Shown here piece after piece: positions 9,510 to 18,548 of a DNA stretch of 64,000 nt. The stretch is taken from the NCBI GenBank assembly GCA_030272585.1, contig BSYQ01000004.1, positions 3,348,001 through 3,412,000 on the forward strand. Reading direction: 5' to 3'. Position 1 is the first letter of the stretch. Every line of letters begins with the position of its first letter. This DNA comes from Bryopsis sp. KO-2023 (taxonomy: Eukaryota > Chlorophyta > Ulvophyceae > Bryopsidales > Bryopsidaceae). Below the pieces are notes generated by a model that ran no database searches, was not told the DNA's origin, and worked only from the letters and a program-made list of their open reading frames with translations. A program made the position numbers and the translations under genes.

Positions 9510-12359
9510 ATGCAGAAATCCACCCAAAAGAACACGGGGCAAAGTGATTCTTTTGATGAGAGGAAAAATGCCACTGAGCATTCCTCTAAACCTCAAGTTT
9601 CCAAGAGAAAATCAGTCAGCCAACTGACCAAAGCAGAGTTGAAAGCTCGCAAACAGTTGGGATTGTGCTGGTTTTGTGGAGAGACTTGGACACGAGGACA
9701 TAAATGTGGAAAACCCAAAGAGGTTGTTACACATGTTTCTCAGAGGTTCAAGCCCCAGGACTGGAAATTTCTGAGGCAAGATTTGAATTCCCATCCTGAT
9801 TGTGACCCAATGGAAGTAGATAGTGCACATTTAGCGCCTATCGTGACTCGCGGTCAAAAGAGAAAGGGGAAACAAGAAGAAGTACAAACTTCTGTCCCTC
9901 CACAGGATGTGAATAAAAGATCTAATATCCAATCAGACAAAACAATACTCAAGGCAGAGTTTCAGCGTCTCGAGTCACTCACGGGACAAGCGTTTAGCTT
10001 GGACGGGTGTGCTAACTCAGACCAAACCAATGCCTTGTGTGCAAAGTTTTGTATTGGTGAGGGGTTTTTTGAGACTACTCTTTCGGGTGGGCATGTATGG
10101 CTGAATCCTCCATTCAAGGAGCTTCACAAATACATTGATCACTATGTGAGAGAAAAGAATAAGTCTCCACACAATACTTCTTGTTGCATTCTGGTTCCAC
10201 AGTGGAATAAAGAGCCGCATCCGGCCTTGGCCTCTATGAGACTAATTGCACAATACAAGAAGGGCATGGTTTTGTTCACCGCTATGAAAGGAAAGCGCCG
10301 GAAAAGACTTCCAGGTCTTCCTTGGCCAGTGAATGTATACTATGACCCACCTGTCCCCTTGGTACCAAAGGATACTCAAGATTTACTTACCCAAGACAGG
10401 ATGTCAATGCACTTTGAGGGAACTCTTAGTGGCATTCCTGCCCATTGTCTTTTGGACTCAGGAGCTAAGGGATTAGCATTCCTTTCCAAGAGATTTTGTG
10501 AACAAAATGGGATTTCCTTCAAGGTAACCACAAGTTCGCAAGCCGAATTGGCCAATGGGAGTTATATTGATATCTTAGGTGAAACAAAGATCTCTCTGAA
10601 AATTCAAGGCTTCCGCGAGAAGTTAAATTGTTTGGTGATTGATCTGATGGAGAAATTTGATATCATTTTGGGTGATACGTGGTTGCGAAATCGCAAGGCA
10701 GTCTTGGACTTCTTTGAGAAGAAGTGTGCCGTGACGAATTCCGCAAGTCAACGGATCTTGATACGCCAGGGTCTTTTGCCCAAGGCCACTGGTGGAGAAC
10801 AAAGCATGCCCCACAAAAATGTTGGTTCCTTACTCACTATTCCACAGGTGAAGAGAAAACTCAAGGATTCCTCTCTTCAACCATTTCTGGTGGTAATTCG
10901 TGAAGTACAGGACGTACCCGCACATGTAAGTGTAGCGGAGGAAACCGGTGAATCAGATCAAGTCCTTGAGAAGGAGATGGAATCTCTCTTGGAGGAATTT
11001 GATGATTTGTTTGTAACTGGTTTGGCGGAATATCCCCCGAAAAGAGCCGTAGAAGTGGACATTCCTTTAGAAGAAGGTACACGTCCCGTAAACCGGCCAC
11101 TTTTTCGGTATTCACCCGCAGAGCGGCAAGAGATTCAGGATCAATTGTCCGAACTCTTAGCCAAAAAGCTCATAAGACCTAGTTCTAGCCCTTGGGGTGC
11201 TCCGGTTCTTTTCGTACCGAAAAAGGATGGAGGCTTTAGGATGTGCATAGACTACAAGGGTCTTAATAAAGTAACTATCCGGAATCAGTTCCCGATTCCA
11301 CGGATCGACGATCTCTTGGATGAGTTACAAGGCTCGAGATGTTTTACTTCTCTTGACCTGAGAGCCGGATACTGGCAGGTCAGAGTCAAGGAAGATGACA
11401 TCCCCAAAACAGCCTTTAAAACACCCTTTGGTTTATTTGAGTACCGGGTGCTCCTGATGGGATTATCAAACGCACCGGCAGTGTTTCAGACACTGATGAA
11501 CTCAGTCTTCCATGGTATGATTGGCAAATATGTCTTGATCTACTTGGATGATATTTTAGTCTTTTCAAAGACACCAAAGGAACATTTGAAACATCTTCGA
11601 GAAGTCCTACAAAGGTTGCGAGAACATAAATTGTTCTTGAAGAAGTCCAAATGTGACTTCAACAAAACTGAGTTGCGCTACTTAGGCTTCGTGGTGGGCC
11701 GCAATGGTATCTCAGTTGACCCGAGTAAAACGGCTAAAGTGAAAAATTGGCCTCGTCCTAGTGGGGTGGATGACTTAAGGTCGTTCCTCGGACTCGCCAA
11801 TTACTTTCGCAAGTTTGTACAAGGGTATTCAGCCTTGGCTTCTCCAATGACTGATCTTCTCAAAAAGAGGAAGACATGGGAATGGACTCATGAGTGTGAG
11901 ACAGCTTTTGAAGGGGTGAAAACGGCACTCACGGAAGCACCGTGTTTGGTTTTGCCGGACTTCTCTAAACCTTTCGAAGTAATCACTGATGCTTCTACAA
12001 AGGCAATTGGAGCAGTTCTCCTGCAAGAAGGACACCCAATAGCTTATGAAAGCAAAAAGCTGCAAGGTCCACAACTCAATTGGTCGACGAGTGATCAGGA
12101 AATGTATGCTACTGTGTATGCACTTCAATTATGGAGATGCTACTTGCAAGGCAGAAAATTCCGAGTGATTACCGACCATAGTCCAAACACATTCTTTCAT
12201 TCCCGATCGACCTTGAATCGACGGCAGGTCCGCTGGCTAGAATTGCTCCATGATTTCCAATTTGAATGGGAGTATAGACCAGGGCGAGTAATGTGGCTGA
12301 TCCCTTGTCACGTATACCGTCTTCTCCTTCTTCAATTGGAGTATTATGCGAGACCGTGA
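9510..12359 (+). CDS. retrotransposon polyprotein: zinc knuckle, NPPF methylase-like domain, protease, RT, RNase H
   Basis: A 949-residue ORF. A gag-type zinc knuckle lies near residue 53 (CWFCGETWTRGHKC). Residues about 150-280 look like a Dam-type N6-adenine methylase fold: LDGCANSDQTNALC, then HVWLNPPFKELHKYIDHY with the NPPF motif near residue 198, then CILVPQW and LPWPVNVYYDPP. The aspartic protease motif LLDSGAKG is near residue 314. The RT has KKDGGFRMCIDYKGLN and YLDDILVFS (near 678). RNase H begins at VITDAS (near 824) and ends near TDHSPN. The ORF then runs out of frame just before the integrase. The capsid part of Gag is missing or reduced. The methylase assignment is by motif only, and whether it is catalytic is unknown. 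Confidence 0.9.
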   Translation: MQKSTQKNTGQSDSFDERKNATEHSSKPQVSKRKSVSQLTKAELKARKQLGLCWFCGETWTRGHKCGKPKEVVTHVSQRFKPQDWKFLRQDLNSHPDCDPMEVDSAHLAPIVTRGQKRKGKQEEVQTSVPPQDVNKRSNIQSDKTILKAEFQRLESLTGQAFSLDGCANSDQTNALCAKFCIGEGFFETTLSGGHVWLNPPFKELHKYIDHYVREKNKSPHNTSCCILVPQWNKEPHPALASMRLIAQYKKGMVLFTAMKGKRRKRLPGLPWPVNVYYDPPVPLVPKDTQDLLTQDRMSMHFEGTLSGIPAHCLLDSGAKGLAFLSKRFCEQNGISFKVTTSSQAELANGSYIDILGETKISLKIQGFREKLNCLVIDLMEKFDIILGDTWLRNRKAVLDFFEKKCAVTNSASQRILIRQGLLPKATGGEQSMPHKNVGSLLTIPQVKRKLKDSSLQPFLVVIREVQDVPAHVSVAEETGESDQVLEKEMESLLEEFDDLFVTGLAEYPPKRAVEVDIPLEEGTRPVNRPLFRYSPAERQEIQDQLSELLAKKLIRPSSSPWGAPVLFVPKKDGGFRMCIDYKGLNKVTIRNQFPIPRIDDLLDELQGSRCFTSLDLRAGYWQVRVKEDDIPKTAFKTPFGLFEYRVLLMGLSNAPAVFQTLMNSVFHGMIGKYVLIYLDDILVFSKTPKEHLKHLREVLQRLREHKLFLKKSKCDFNKTELRYLGFVVGRNGISVDPSKTAKVKNWPRPSGVDDLRSFLGLANYFRKFVQGYSALASPMTDLLKKRKTWEWTHECETAFEGVKTALTEAPCLVLPDFSKPFEVITDASTKAIGAVLLQEGHPIAYESKKLQGPQLNWSTSDQEMYATVYALQLWRCYLQGRKFRVITDHSPNTFFHSRSTLNRRQVRWLELLHDFQFEWEYRPGRVMWLIPCHVYRLLLLQLEYYARP

Positions 12360-13906
12360 GATCGAGTGGCTTGGTTTCTAGACCGCGGGATCCTGAGGTC
12401 CCATCTCTGCCTCGGGGTTATCATACCCAGTTGGAGTCAAGGCTGGTTGAAGGGTACACCAAAGATCCTTGGTATCAAACTCTGGAAGCTGCCCAGATGT
12501 TACAGAACCAAGATGGAATTTGGTGGAATGGAAATGTGATATCAGTACCAAATGATGGATCATTGAGACAAGAAATAATCCAAGATTGCCATAGCACTGT
12601 CTATTCGGGTCACTTTGGAGTGGCTAAGACAAGTCGGCAAATCAAGAAACATTTCTGGTGGCCTCAAATGGAGGACCAAATCAAATCCTATGTGCGAGGA
12701 TGTGACTCATGTCAAAGGCATAAAGGGAGGCGAACAAAGCCACAAGGCCCTCTGAAACCCTTGCCTATCCCGAATGCACAATGGGAAAATGTTTCGATGG
12801 ATTTTGTCACTAATCTCCCACCATCTAGAGGAGAAGGTCATGATGCTATCCTCGTATTTGTGGATATGTTGACCAAAATGGTTCATTTGGCGGCAACAAG
12901 TACAGAGTGCTCAGCCGTAGATGCAGCAAAACTCTTTGTGAACCATGTATTCAAAGCACATGGTATGCCAAAGAAGTTGGTCACAGATAGAGACCCGAGA
13001 TTTGTATCGCACTTCTTCAGGGAGTTGTGCTATACATGGGAAATCTCACAGGCCTTGTCTTCGGCTTATCACCCACAAACAGATGGGCAAACCGAAGCTA
13101 TGAACAAAGTCATGGAGGATACACTCCGCCACTTTGTCGGGCCATCCCAAAAGAATTGGGCGGATTTGTTACCGGTTGTGGAGTTTGCAATAAATAACTC
13201 TAAATCCGAAGCAACTGGTGAAACACCCTTCTTTCTGAATTATGGAAGAGATCCATGGACAGCATTAACTGCTCAGATCCCTAGAAAAGGGTCGAAGCAA
13301 GTGGCTGTACCAGAAGTTCAGAAAATGACGAATGAAATTCGGGAAGGGATTGTTGAGGCAAAGAAACGCCTTCAAGCCGCACAGCAACGCTTTAAAGCGC
13401 AAGCTGATCGCCATCGTGTACCAGTGCAAGTCAAAGTAGGAGACCTTGTATTATTAGATGCAAGAAATCTTCGACTCAAGCACCCAGGTTCACGTAAATT
13501 AACGCCAAAATGGGTAGGACCTTTCCCAATTGAGCGTGAAATAAATGAGGTTGCATTCAAGCTGAAGCTTCCTGCAACTTTGCCCATACATCCGGTGTTC
13601 CATGCTTCACTGTTAAAGCCATATTGGGCTAAAGGAACTGTACAACCACCACCACCTGTTGAGATCGAGGGAGATCTGGAGTGGGAGGTTGAGCGCATTC
13701 TTGATCGCAGAGAGCGACGCAGAGGGAAGAAATGCCATACAGAATACCTTGTGAAGTGGCTTGGTTATGGCCATGAACATAACTCTTGGGAACCCGAAGA
13801 AAATGTCTTGCATGCAAAGGAATTGGTTGATGCATTTCACCAATCGCAAGAACAGTCGACTGTAGTACCTCGCACGATCCGTAGAAGATCAAAAGCGAAG
13901 GTTTGA
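12293..13906 (+). CDS. retrotransposon integrase with chromodomain
   Basis: A 537-residue ORF overlapping the end of the upstream polyprotein in another frame. An HHCC zinc finger is present (H-x-VYSGHFG...CDSCQRHKG). The integrase core follows: MDFVTNLPPSRG, VFVDMLTK, the second Asp in DRDPRF, and the Glu in HPQTDGQTEAMN. A GPF/Y-like module follows (WVGPFPIEREINEVAFKLKL, HPVFHASLLKPY). The C-terminal chromodomain has EWEVERILDRR and EYLVKWLGYGHEHNSWEPEE. In the family, integrase is translated as one piece with RT-RNase H, so the frame change near 12290 is either a mutation, a sequence error or a recoding site. The start at 12293 is the first ATG of this frame and is probably not a natural start. 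Confidence 0.92.
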   Translation: MADPLSRIPSSPSSIGVLCETVRSSGLVSRPRDPEVPSLPRGYHTQLESRLVEGYTKDPWYQTLEAAQMLQNQDGIWWNGNVISVPNDGSLRQEIIQDCHSTVYSGHFGVAKTSRQIKKHFWWPQMEDQIKSYVRGCDSCQRHKGRRTKPQGPLKPLPIPNAQWENVSMDFVTNLPPSRGEGHDAILVFVDMLTKMVHLAATSTECSAVDAAKLFVNHVFKAHGMPKKLVTDRDPRFVSHFFRELCYTWEISQALSSAYHPQTDGQTEAMNKVMEDTLRHFVGPSQKNWADLLPVVEFAINNSKSEATGETPFFLNYGRDPWTALTAQIPRKGSKQVAVPEVQKMTNEIREGIVEAKKRLQAAQQRFKAQADRHRVPVQVKVGDLVLLDARNLRLKHPGSRKLTPKWVGPFPIEREINEVAFKLKLPATLPIHPVFHASLLKPYWAKGTVQPPPPVEIEGDLEWEVERILDRRERRRGKKCHTEYLVKWLGYGHEHNSWEPEENVLHAKELVDAFHQSQEQSTVVPRTIRRRSKAKV

Positions 13907-14043
13907 GACATCATATCACAGTAGGCCACTGGATGATGATGATCTTCTTTCTCTGAAAGTGCAAATGTCAAAAGACAGCTATCTTTTGCTTGATGCCAAT
14001 CAGCATTTGATTCCCTAGTAAAGCCGAGGGCGGCTTCACATCA

Positions 14044-14052
14044 GGGAGGGGG
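14044..14052 (+). promoter_or_regulatory. polypurine tract
   Basis: GGGAGGGGG four bases before the 3' LTR, in the expected place for the plus-strand primer. Confidence 0.7.
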
Positions 14053-14055
14053 CAC

Positions 14056-14328
14056 TGTTATAAGTGTACGCCGAGTATGTCTATGCACTACTAGAGCTCA
14101 AGGGTTAGTCGTGGGCACTAACATGGCTCTAATCATATGCTTAAGGTCCATGAGATCATTATAGCACGTGTGCTGAAAGGATGACTCATAGCAAGCCCAG
14201 GTGTCTCGCCCTGAGGTGATCCCTGTCATCTCAAGGGTCCCATCAAGGAGTGGGGGTTTGATGGGTTAAAGGGACTTCAAGGAGGGGCGCTGGGAGGTGA
14301 TTTTCCTAGGAGAGAGAGGTTTATAACA
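14056..14328 (+). repeat. 3' LTR
   Basis: 273 bp, apparently the same as the 5' LTR, followed by the TCGTG target duplication. Confidence 0.95.
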
Positions 14329-15584
14329 TCGTGCCTCCACAGATTATACAGATTTGGTGTTTTGCACTGGAAAAATCTTTGTTGTCCTCCTTGCTAAGCC
14401 TGCGAGATAAATTGCCAGAAATTCATGATACACAAAGAATGGATATTCCTATGCCCTTCTTTAAGGGGAAGGGGGGGGGGTTGGGGAGGGAAATTAACTT
14501 TTTGGGGACGAGAATTTGGGCTTATCCCAGCTATCCAAGGCTTTTTTGTTTTTTTTTTCGAGAGGTTGGTAAATCTGGATATTCAAAACAGAGTCTTCGT
14601 ACATTTCGGAGATCATCGTCGCATCAGAATCAGTTTCAGGGGGGGGGGGGGGGGGGGTGGAACCTCAAGGGGTGGACTTCTCTCTCCTCTCTTTGTTTTT
14701 GGGTGTCTGTAATGTAAAAAAAAGAACAGACTGAACCTTCAAGTTCAACTGTTGCAACATAGACACATGGAGGCAAAGCTGACCAGGTCTATTTATATAT
14801 ATTTTTTATTTCGAGTGACTTACAGCCTGTGGACATCCCTGCAACGTCCGTAGTGTGTTGACCTCGTTCGCCAGTCTCCGTCATACTAGGGATACAGTCG
14901 GCAAATATCGGCCGCACATAAACAGACCTGTACGGGATCGGATCGGATTCCGGTTTTCACGAATCCATTATTCTCGGAAAGTTGAAAAAAGTCGGTCCTG
15001 TTCCGATACTCTGAAATCTTCAAAAGTCGGGCCGATAATCGGAAATCGGTGTCAAAATCGGACCGACTAGTCGGGATCGGCGCCCGACCCGAATAAAGGT
15101 CGGCAGATCCGATCCCGACACCGATCCGATCTGGTTTCGAAGCTGGGATCGGCATAGTCGGCCGACCAAAAAGTCGGCGCCATATTTTGATCGGAGCAAT
15201 AGTCGGCGACGTCCGATCATGATCGGTAGGAAAGGCGTAAAGTCGGTGTTTCCGATGAAATCGGCGACGCAGATCTGATGCCGACCTGGACTCCGACCAT
15301 CGTGTTATGGGCCACATCGATGACTGAGTTATTACGTACTGTACGGAACTGCTCCGAATATATCGACAGCCCTGGGAGGTTTGCGCACAGGCTCGTTTCG
15401 TTTTTGTGGCCTTTCATACTTGCCGTTGTGTTCAGTTTGTCGCTGCTCTACGAGAAAGTCATCAGTTCCTGCATCGAGCCGTTTTCAGTTTCTAGCGGAT
15501 CTCCGTTCCGTCATCAGTTCCTGCACCGACCAGTTATCAGTTTCTCGAGGCTCTGCGTTCCGTCATTTCCCGTTCAGTTCCGCT

Positions 15585-17599
15585 ATGGTAGCCCCCCTTC
15601 CTTCCCTGGCCTACGCCCGCAGCCTGAATCAGATCGGGGGCGAAATACCCAGGGCATTCGCTTCAGATACGGTTTTGCAGAGGGACAGACTCTTTTTCGC
15701 CGCTCGGACTCTGCGTCGGTATTTCGGTTTGGAAAAGGTAGGGGTCGGTGTTGCTTTTGCTTTTGCTTTTGCTTTTGCTGTTGTTGTTGCTGTTGCGGTT
15801 CGAAGGTCGGACGTGAGGGGTTTCGACGGCCTTGCAGGGTACCTTTCTGAATATTGCTTCGGTTCTGGGACAGCCCTACTGGGATCAGGCCCGAGAAGAC
15901 GACCCGTTCAGTTTCAGATTGATAGACCACTTGTTGGGGAAACTGCAGAGCTGCCCACCCGGAATCCAGGAGGAAAACATTACCCTACTGTACTCAGATC
16001 AGCATCTGGCAATAGGAGTGAAAACAGGTCAGGAATCTATGTGTGTGTTCTTCATTTCAATCATGTTTCTCACATGCTCTGAACTTGTGAGTGTTGTGTG
16101 GTGCAGTTCTGCTTAAAGCCATGGATCTGCACCAGAGTCTTGATCAGTTGCGAGATGAACTTCGAATGATGGTCCTGATGAACACTGAAATCAGCGGTGA
16201 CTTCGTCCTCGCCCTACCAGCACCTGAACCAGTTTCAGCACCTGCACCAGTTTCAGCACCTGCACCAGTTTCAGCACCTGGAACACTCCCACCTGGAACA
16301 CTCCCACCTGGAACTGCATCAGCATGGTCGAGGTCTGCTGGACCAGAAATCAAGGTTTGTCCAATCAATGATACCAATGAATTAAACCAACATGACCATC
16401 AGTATTTCCAGAGTGCATATTATTTCAAACTTTCGGTAACAAAGTCCACAGTGTATCAGTCTCAAAATAGATTCCTGACCCGCAACATGGTGTGTGTGCA
16501 GGTGGAACCCCAGGACAGGTGGGGTGAAATGGAACACGATCAGGAGGAGGAAGTCCAGTTCATTGGTGAATTCGGACCTGGTCCTGGACCAGAATCAGAT
16601 TCAGAATACGAGGATGGGGAGGTGGAGCCACCCCGGCAACGTCCCAGAACCGGAGCTGGACCAGGTGAGTGGCGATCTGGAAGTGGTCTGCCATCTGGAA
16701 GTGGTCTGCCATCTGGAAGTGGATTGCCATCTGGAAGTGGTCTGCCATCTGGAAGTGGATTGCCATCAGGATCAGCCTGGGCGTTTGGTGGAGGCATGGG
16801 TGTGGGCCCGGGCAGGGGCAGGGTCCTCAGGACCACTGGGAGGGGGCCACCCCCGAACATGATGCAGAACCAGATCAGACCCGGTGGGAGGGGGCCACCC
16901 CCGAACATGAGGCAGAACCAGAGCAGACCCGGTGGGAGGGGGCCACCCCCGAACATGAGGCAGAACCAGACCCGGGAGGAACTCCTGCGAGCCTATGGTG
17001 CAACACCTTGGCCCCGTGATTTTGATGGATTGCGTTGTAAACTGGACGACCTTGGAAATTTGCAGAGACGGGATTCACCGATGCCGACCAGGATCAGTAC
17101 ACCCACTGAAAGGGATAGGTTTGAAGAACAGAGGCGGTTGATGAATGCAGGGACGTTTTATAGTTTCACACCAGACTACCAGCTCCAGTTTCCGATCAGT
17201 TTCATGTCGATGACGCACTTATGCCAGTTCCTGCAAAACGTTGCGGTAGAAAACTCCTGGATCCTGCACAGGCTAAAAGAAGCATTGAAATTTCACAGAA
17301 TCGCGATCGGACCAGATATGGTATACAGGGAAACTGATAATCAGGAGCTGATCCCGTTTGCCAAACATGCACAAAATATATCTTGCGTTATCAGAGTCAG
17401 AAGTGTGGGAGAACATGTGGAGGAGCATGTGGAGGTATCAGACCACCAGCAGCGACGGGAGCCGACTCTGCAGGCTGAGCAGGAGCAGGACAGGCAGGAG
17501 CAGGACAGGCGGGAGCAGGACAGGCGGGAGCAGGACAGGTGGGAGCAGGATAGGCAGGAGCGACTGGAGCGTTATGAGAGTGGGCGCAGTGCCTGGTGA
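15585..17599 (+). CDS. second gene of the hAT-like element: Pro- and repeat-rich protein, unknown function
   Basis: Proposed exons join(15585..15737, 15838..16027, 16107..16354, 16502..17599), 562 residues, all GT..AG and in phase. The third intron is also open in frame, so it may be retained. The protein starts MVAPLPSLAYARSLNQIGG and has a putatively helical N-terminal region (LLGKLQSCPPGIQ, LHQSLDQLRDELRMMVLM). Repeats follow: PAPVSA, PGTLP, about six LPSGSG, three of GGRGPPPNM(R/M)QNQ, and a C-terminal series of REQDR. Between them lies a non-repetitive segment (TPTERDRFEEQRRLMNAGTF...). I find no known domain. Its position inside the element, facing the transposase gene, suggests an accessory transposition protein, but that is inference. 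Confidence 0.5.
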
Positions 17600-17639
17600 T
17601 TCAGCACACTTCACTCGGTCGTGAGGGTTTCTGGGAATG

Positions 17640-17950
17640 GTTTGAGTTTTTTTGTTTGGGAAGGGGGGTGAACAATGGTTGTTTTTTCCTGGTTCAGAGT
17701 GATGCTGATCAGGTTCCTTTGGTTCCTTTGTCTTTGGGGGGGGGGGGTGAACAATGGTTGTTTTTTCCTGGTTCAGAGTGATGCTGATCAGGTTTTTTTG
17801 GTTCCTTTGTCTTTGGGAGGGGGGGTGAACAATGATTTTTTTTTCCTGATTCAGAGTGATGCTGATCAGGTTTTTTTGGTTCCTTTGTCTTTGGGAGGGG
17901 GGGTGAACAATGATTTTTTTTTCCTGATTCAGAGTGATGCTGATCAGGTT
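17640..17950. repeat. tandem repeat, about 79-bp unit, four copies
   Basis: Each unit carries GGTGAACAATG, a T tract, and GTTCAGAGTGATGCTGATCA followed by GG. Units start near 17692, 17771, 17850 and 17928 as judged by the last motif. The repeat lies in the 3' flank of the plus-strand gene. Unit lengths vary in their G and T homopolymers. Confidence 0.8.
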
Positions 17951-18112
17951 TTTTTTTTATATAGACTGATTCAGATTGGGATCTGATCAGGTTTTGGTTT
18001 GTGGGTTATAAACCGGGGCTGGAGATCTTTTAAACAGAGTTTGAAAGCAAGTTTGTGTCTTGAGAGTTTAACACTGGTTCATGTTATCATCTGTTACACA
18101 ACATAACAAAAA

Positions 18113-18500
18113 CCGAAAACAACCACACCAATCCCTCTGATCAGAGGCAGCTCTGAACCAGACCCTTCTTGAAAACCAAAACAAACAAACGAATCCCTCT
18201 GATCAGAGGCAGCTCTGAACCAGACCCTTCTTGAAAACCAAAACAAACAAACGAATCCCTCTGATCAGAGGCAGCTCTGAACCAGACCCTTCTTGAAAAC
18301 CAAAACAACCACACCAATCCCTCTGATCAGAGGCAGCTCTGAACCAGACCCTTCTTGAAAACCAAAACAAACAAACGAATCCCTCTGATCAGAGGCAGCT
18401 CTGAACCAGACCCTTCTTGAAAACCAAAACAACCACACCAATCCCTCTGATCAGAGGCAGCTCTGAACCAGACCCTTCTTGAAAACCAAAACCACCAAAC
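18113..18500. repeat. tandem repeat, about 62-bp unit, six copies
   Basis: Each unit contains CCCTCTGATCAGAGG (a palindromic core) and CAGCTCTGAACCAGACCC, ending in AAAACCAAAAC. Units start near 18129, 18191, 18254, 18316, 18378 and 18440. Two linker variants, AACAAACGAAT and AACCACACCAAT, are mixed. The repeat lies in the 3' flank of the minus-strand transposase gene and may supply termination or polyadenylation signals. Confidence 0.8.
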
Positions 18501-18548
18501 AAAAAAAACGGTAACATAAGGTGCACCAGATGCAGAGAGCAAATGAAA

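Larger units (their letters stand above)
8684..14328 (+). mobile_element. Ty3/gypsy LTR retrotransposon with chromodomain (chromovirus), 5,645 bp
   Basis: It has 273-bp LTRs at both ends that look identical by eye, starting TGTTATAAG and ending TTATAACA. A 5-bp target duplication TCGTG flanks it (8679-8683 and 14329-14333). A primer-binding site follows the 5' LTR and a purine tract precedes the 3' LTR. The internal order is zinc knuckle, methylase-like segment, protease, RT, RNase H, integrase, chromodomain, which defines Metaviridae/chromovirus. Identical LTRs mean a recent insertion. Two features are odd: no capsid-sized Gag ORF exists between the LTR and 9510, and pol is broken by a frameshift near 12290. 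Confidence 0.95.
8209..14663 (-). pseudogene. 3' end of an unknown host gene, exon split by the chromovirus
   Basis: Removing the retrotransposon and one copy of its target duplication leaves a clean exon on the minus strand: acceptor CTCGCAG before 14399, coding 14399-14334 plus 8683-8661, donor GTGTGG. It reads LSKEDNKDFSSAKHQICIIC then GGTIFRRKS. It joins in phase to a last exon at 8285-8209 (GSQGFDGRANQLMGLHEDGG, then MYSFV and stop). Upstream, a possible exon at 14663-14603 (polyproline, then ETDSDATMISEM) also joins in phase. The CxxC and basic residues suggest a small metal-binding segment, but I do not recognise the family. Exons further 5' were not found; the hAT-like element adjoins on that side. 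This allele is probably broken. Confidence 0.6.

Noticed and set aside
18113-18500. Regular 62-bp repeats as a CRISPR array
   Set aside because: The whole unit is repeated with no unique spacers, and the setting is a eukaryotic transposon.
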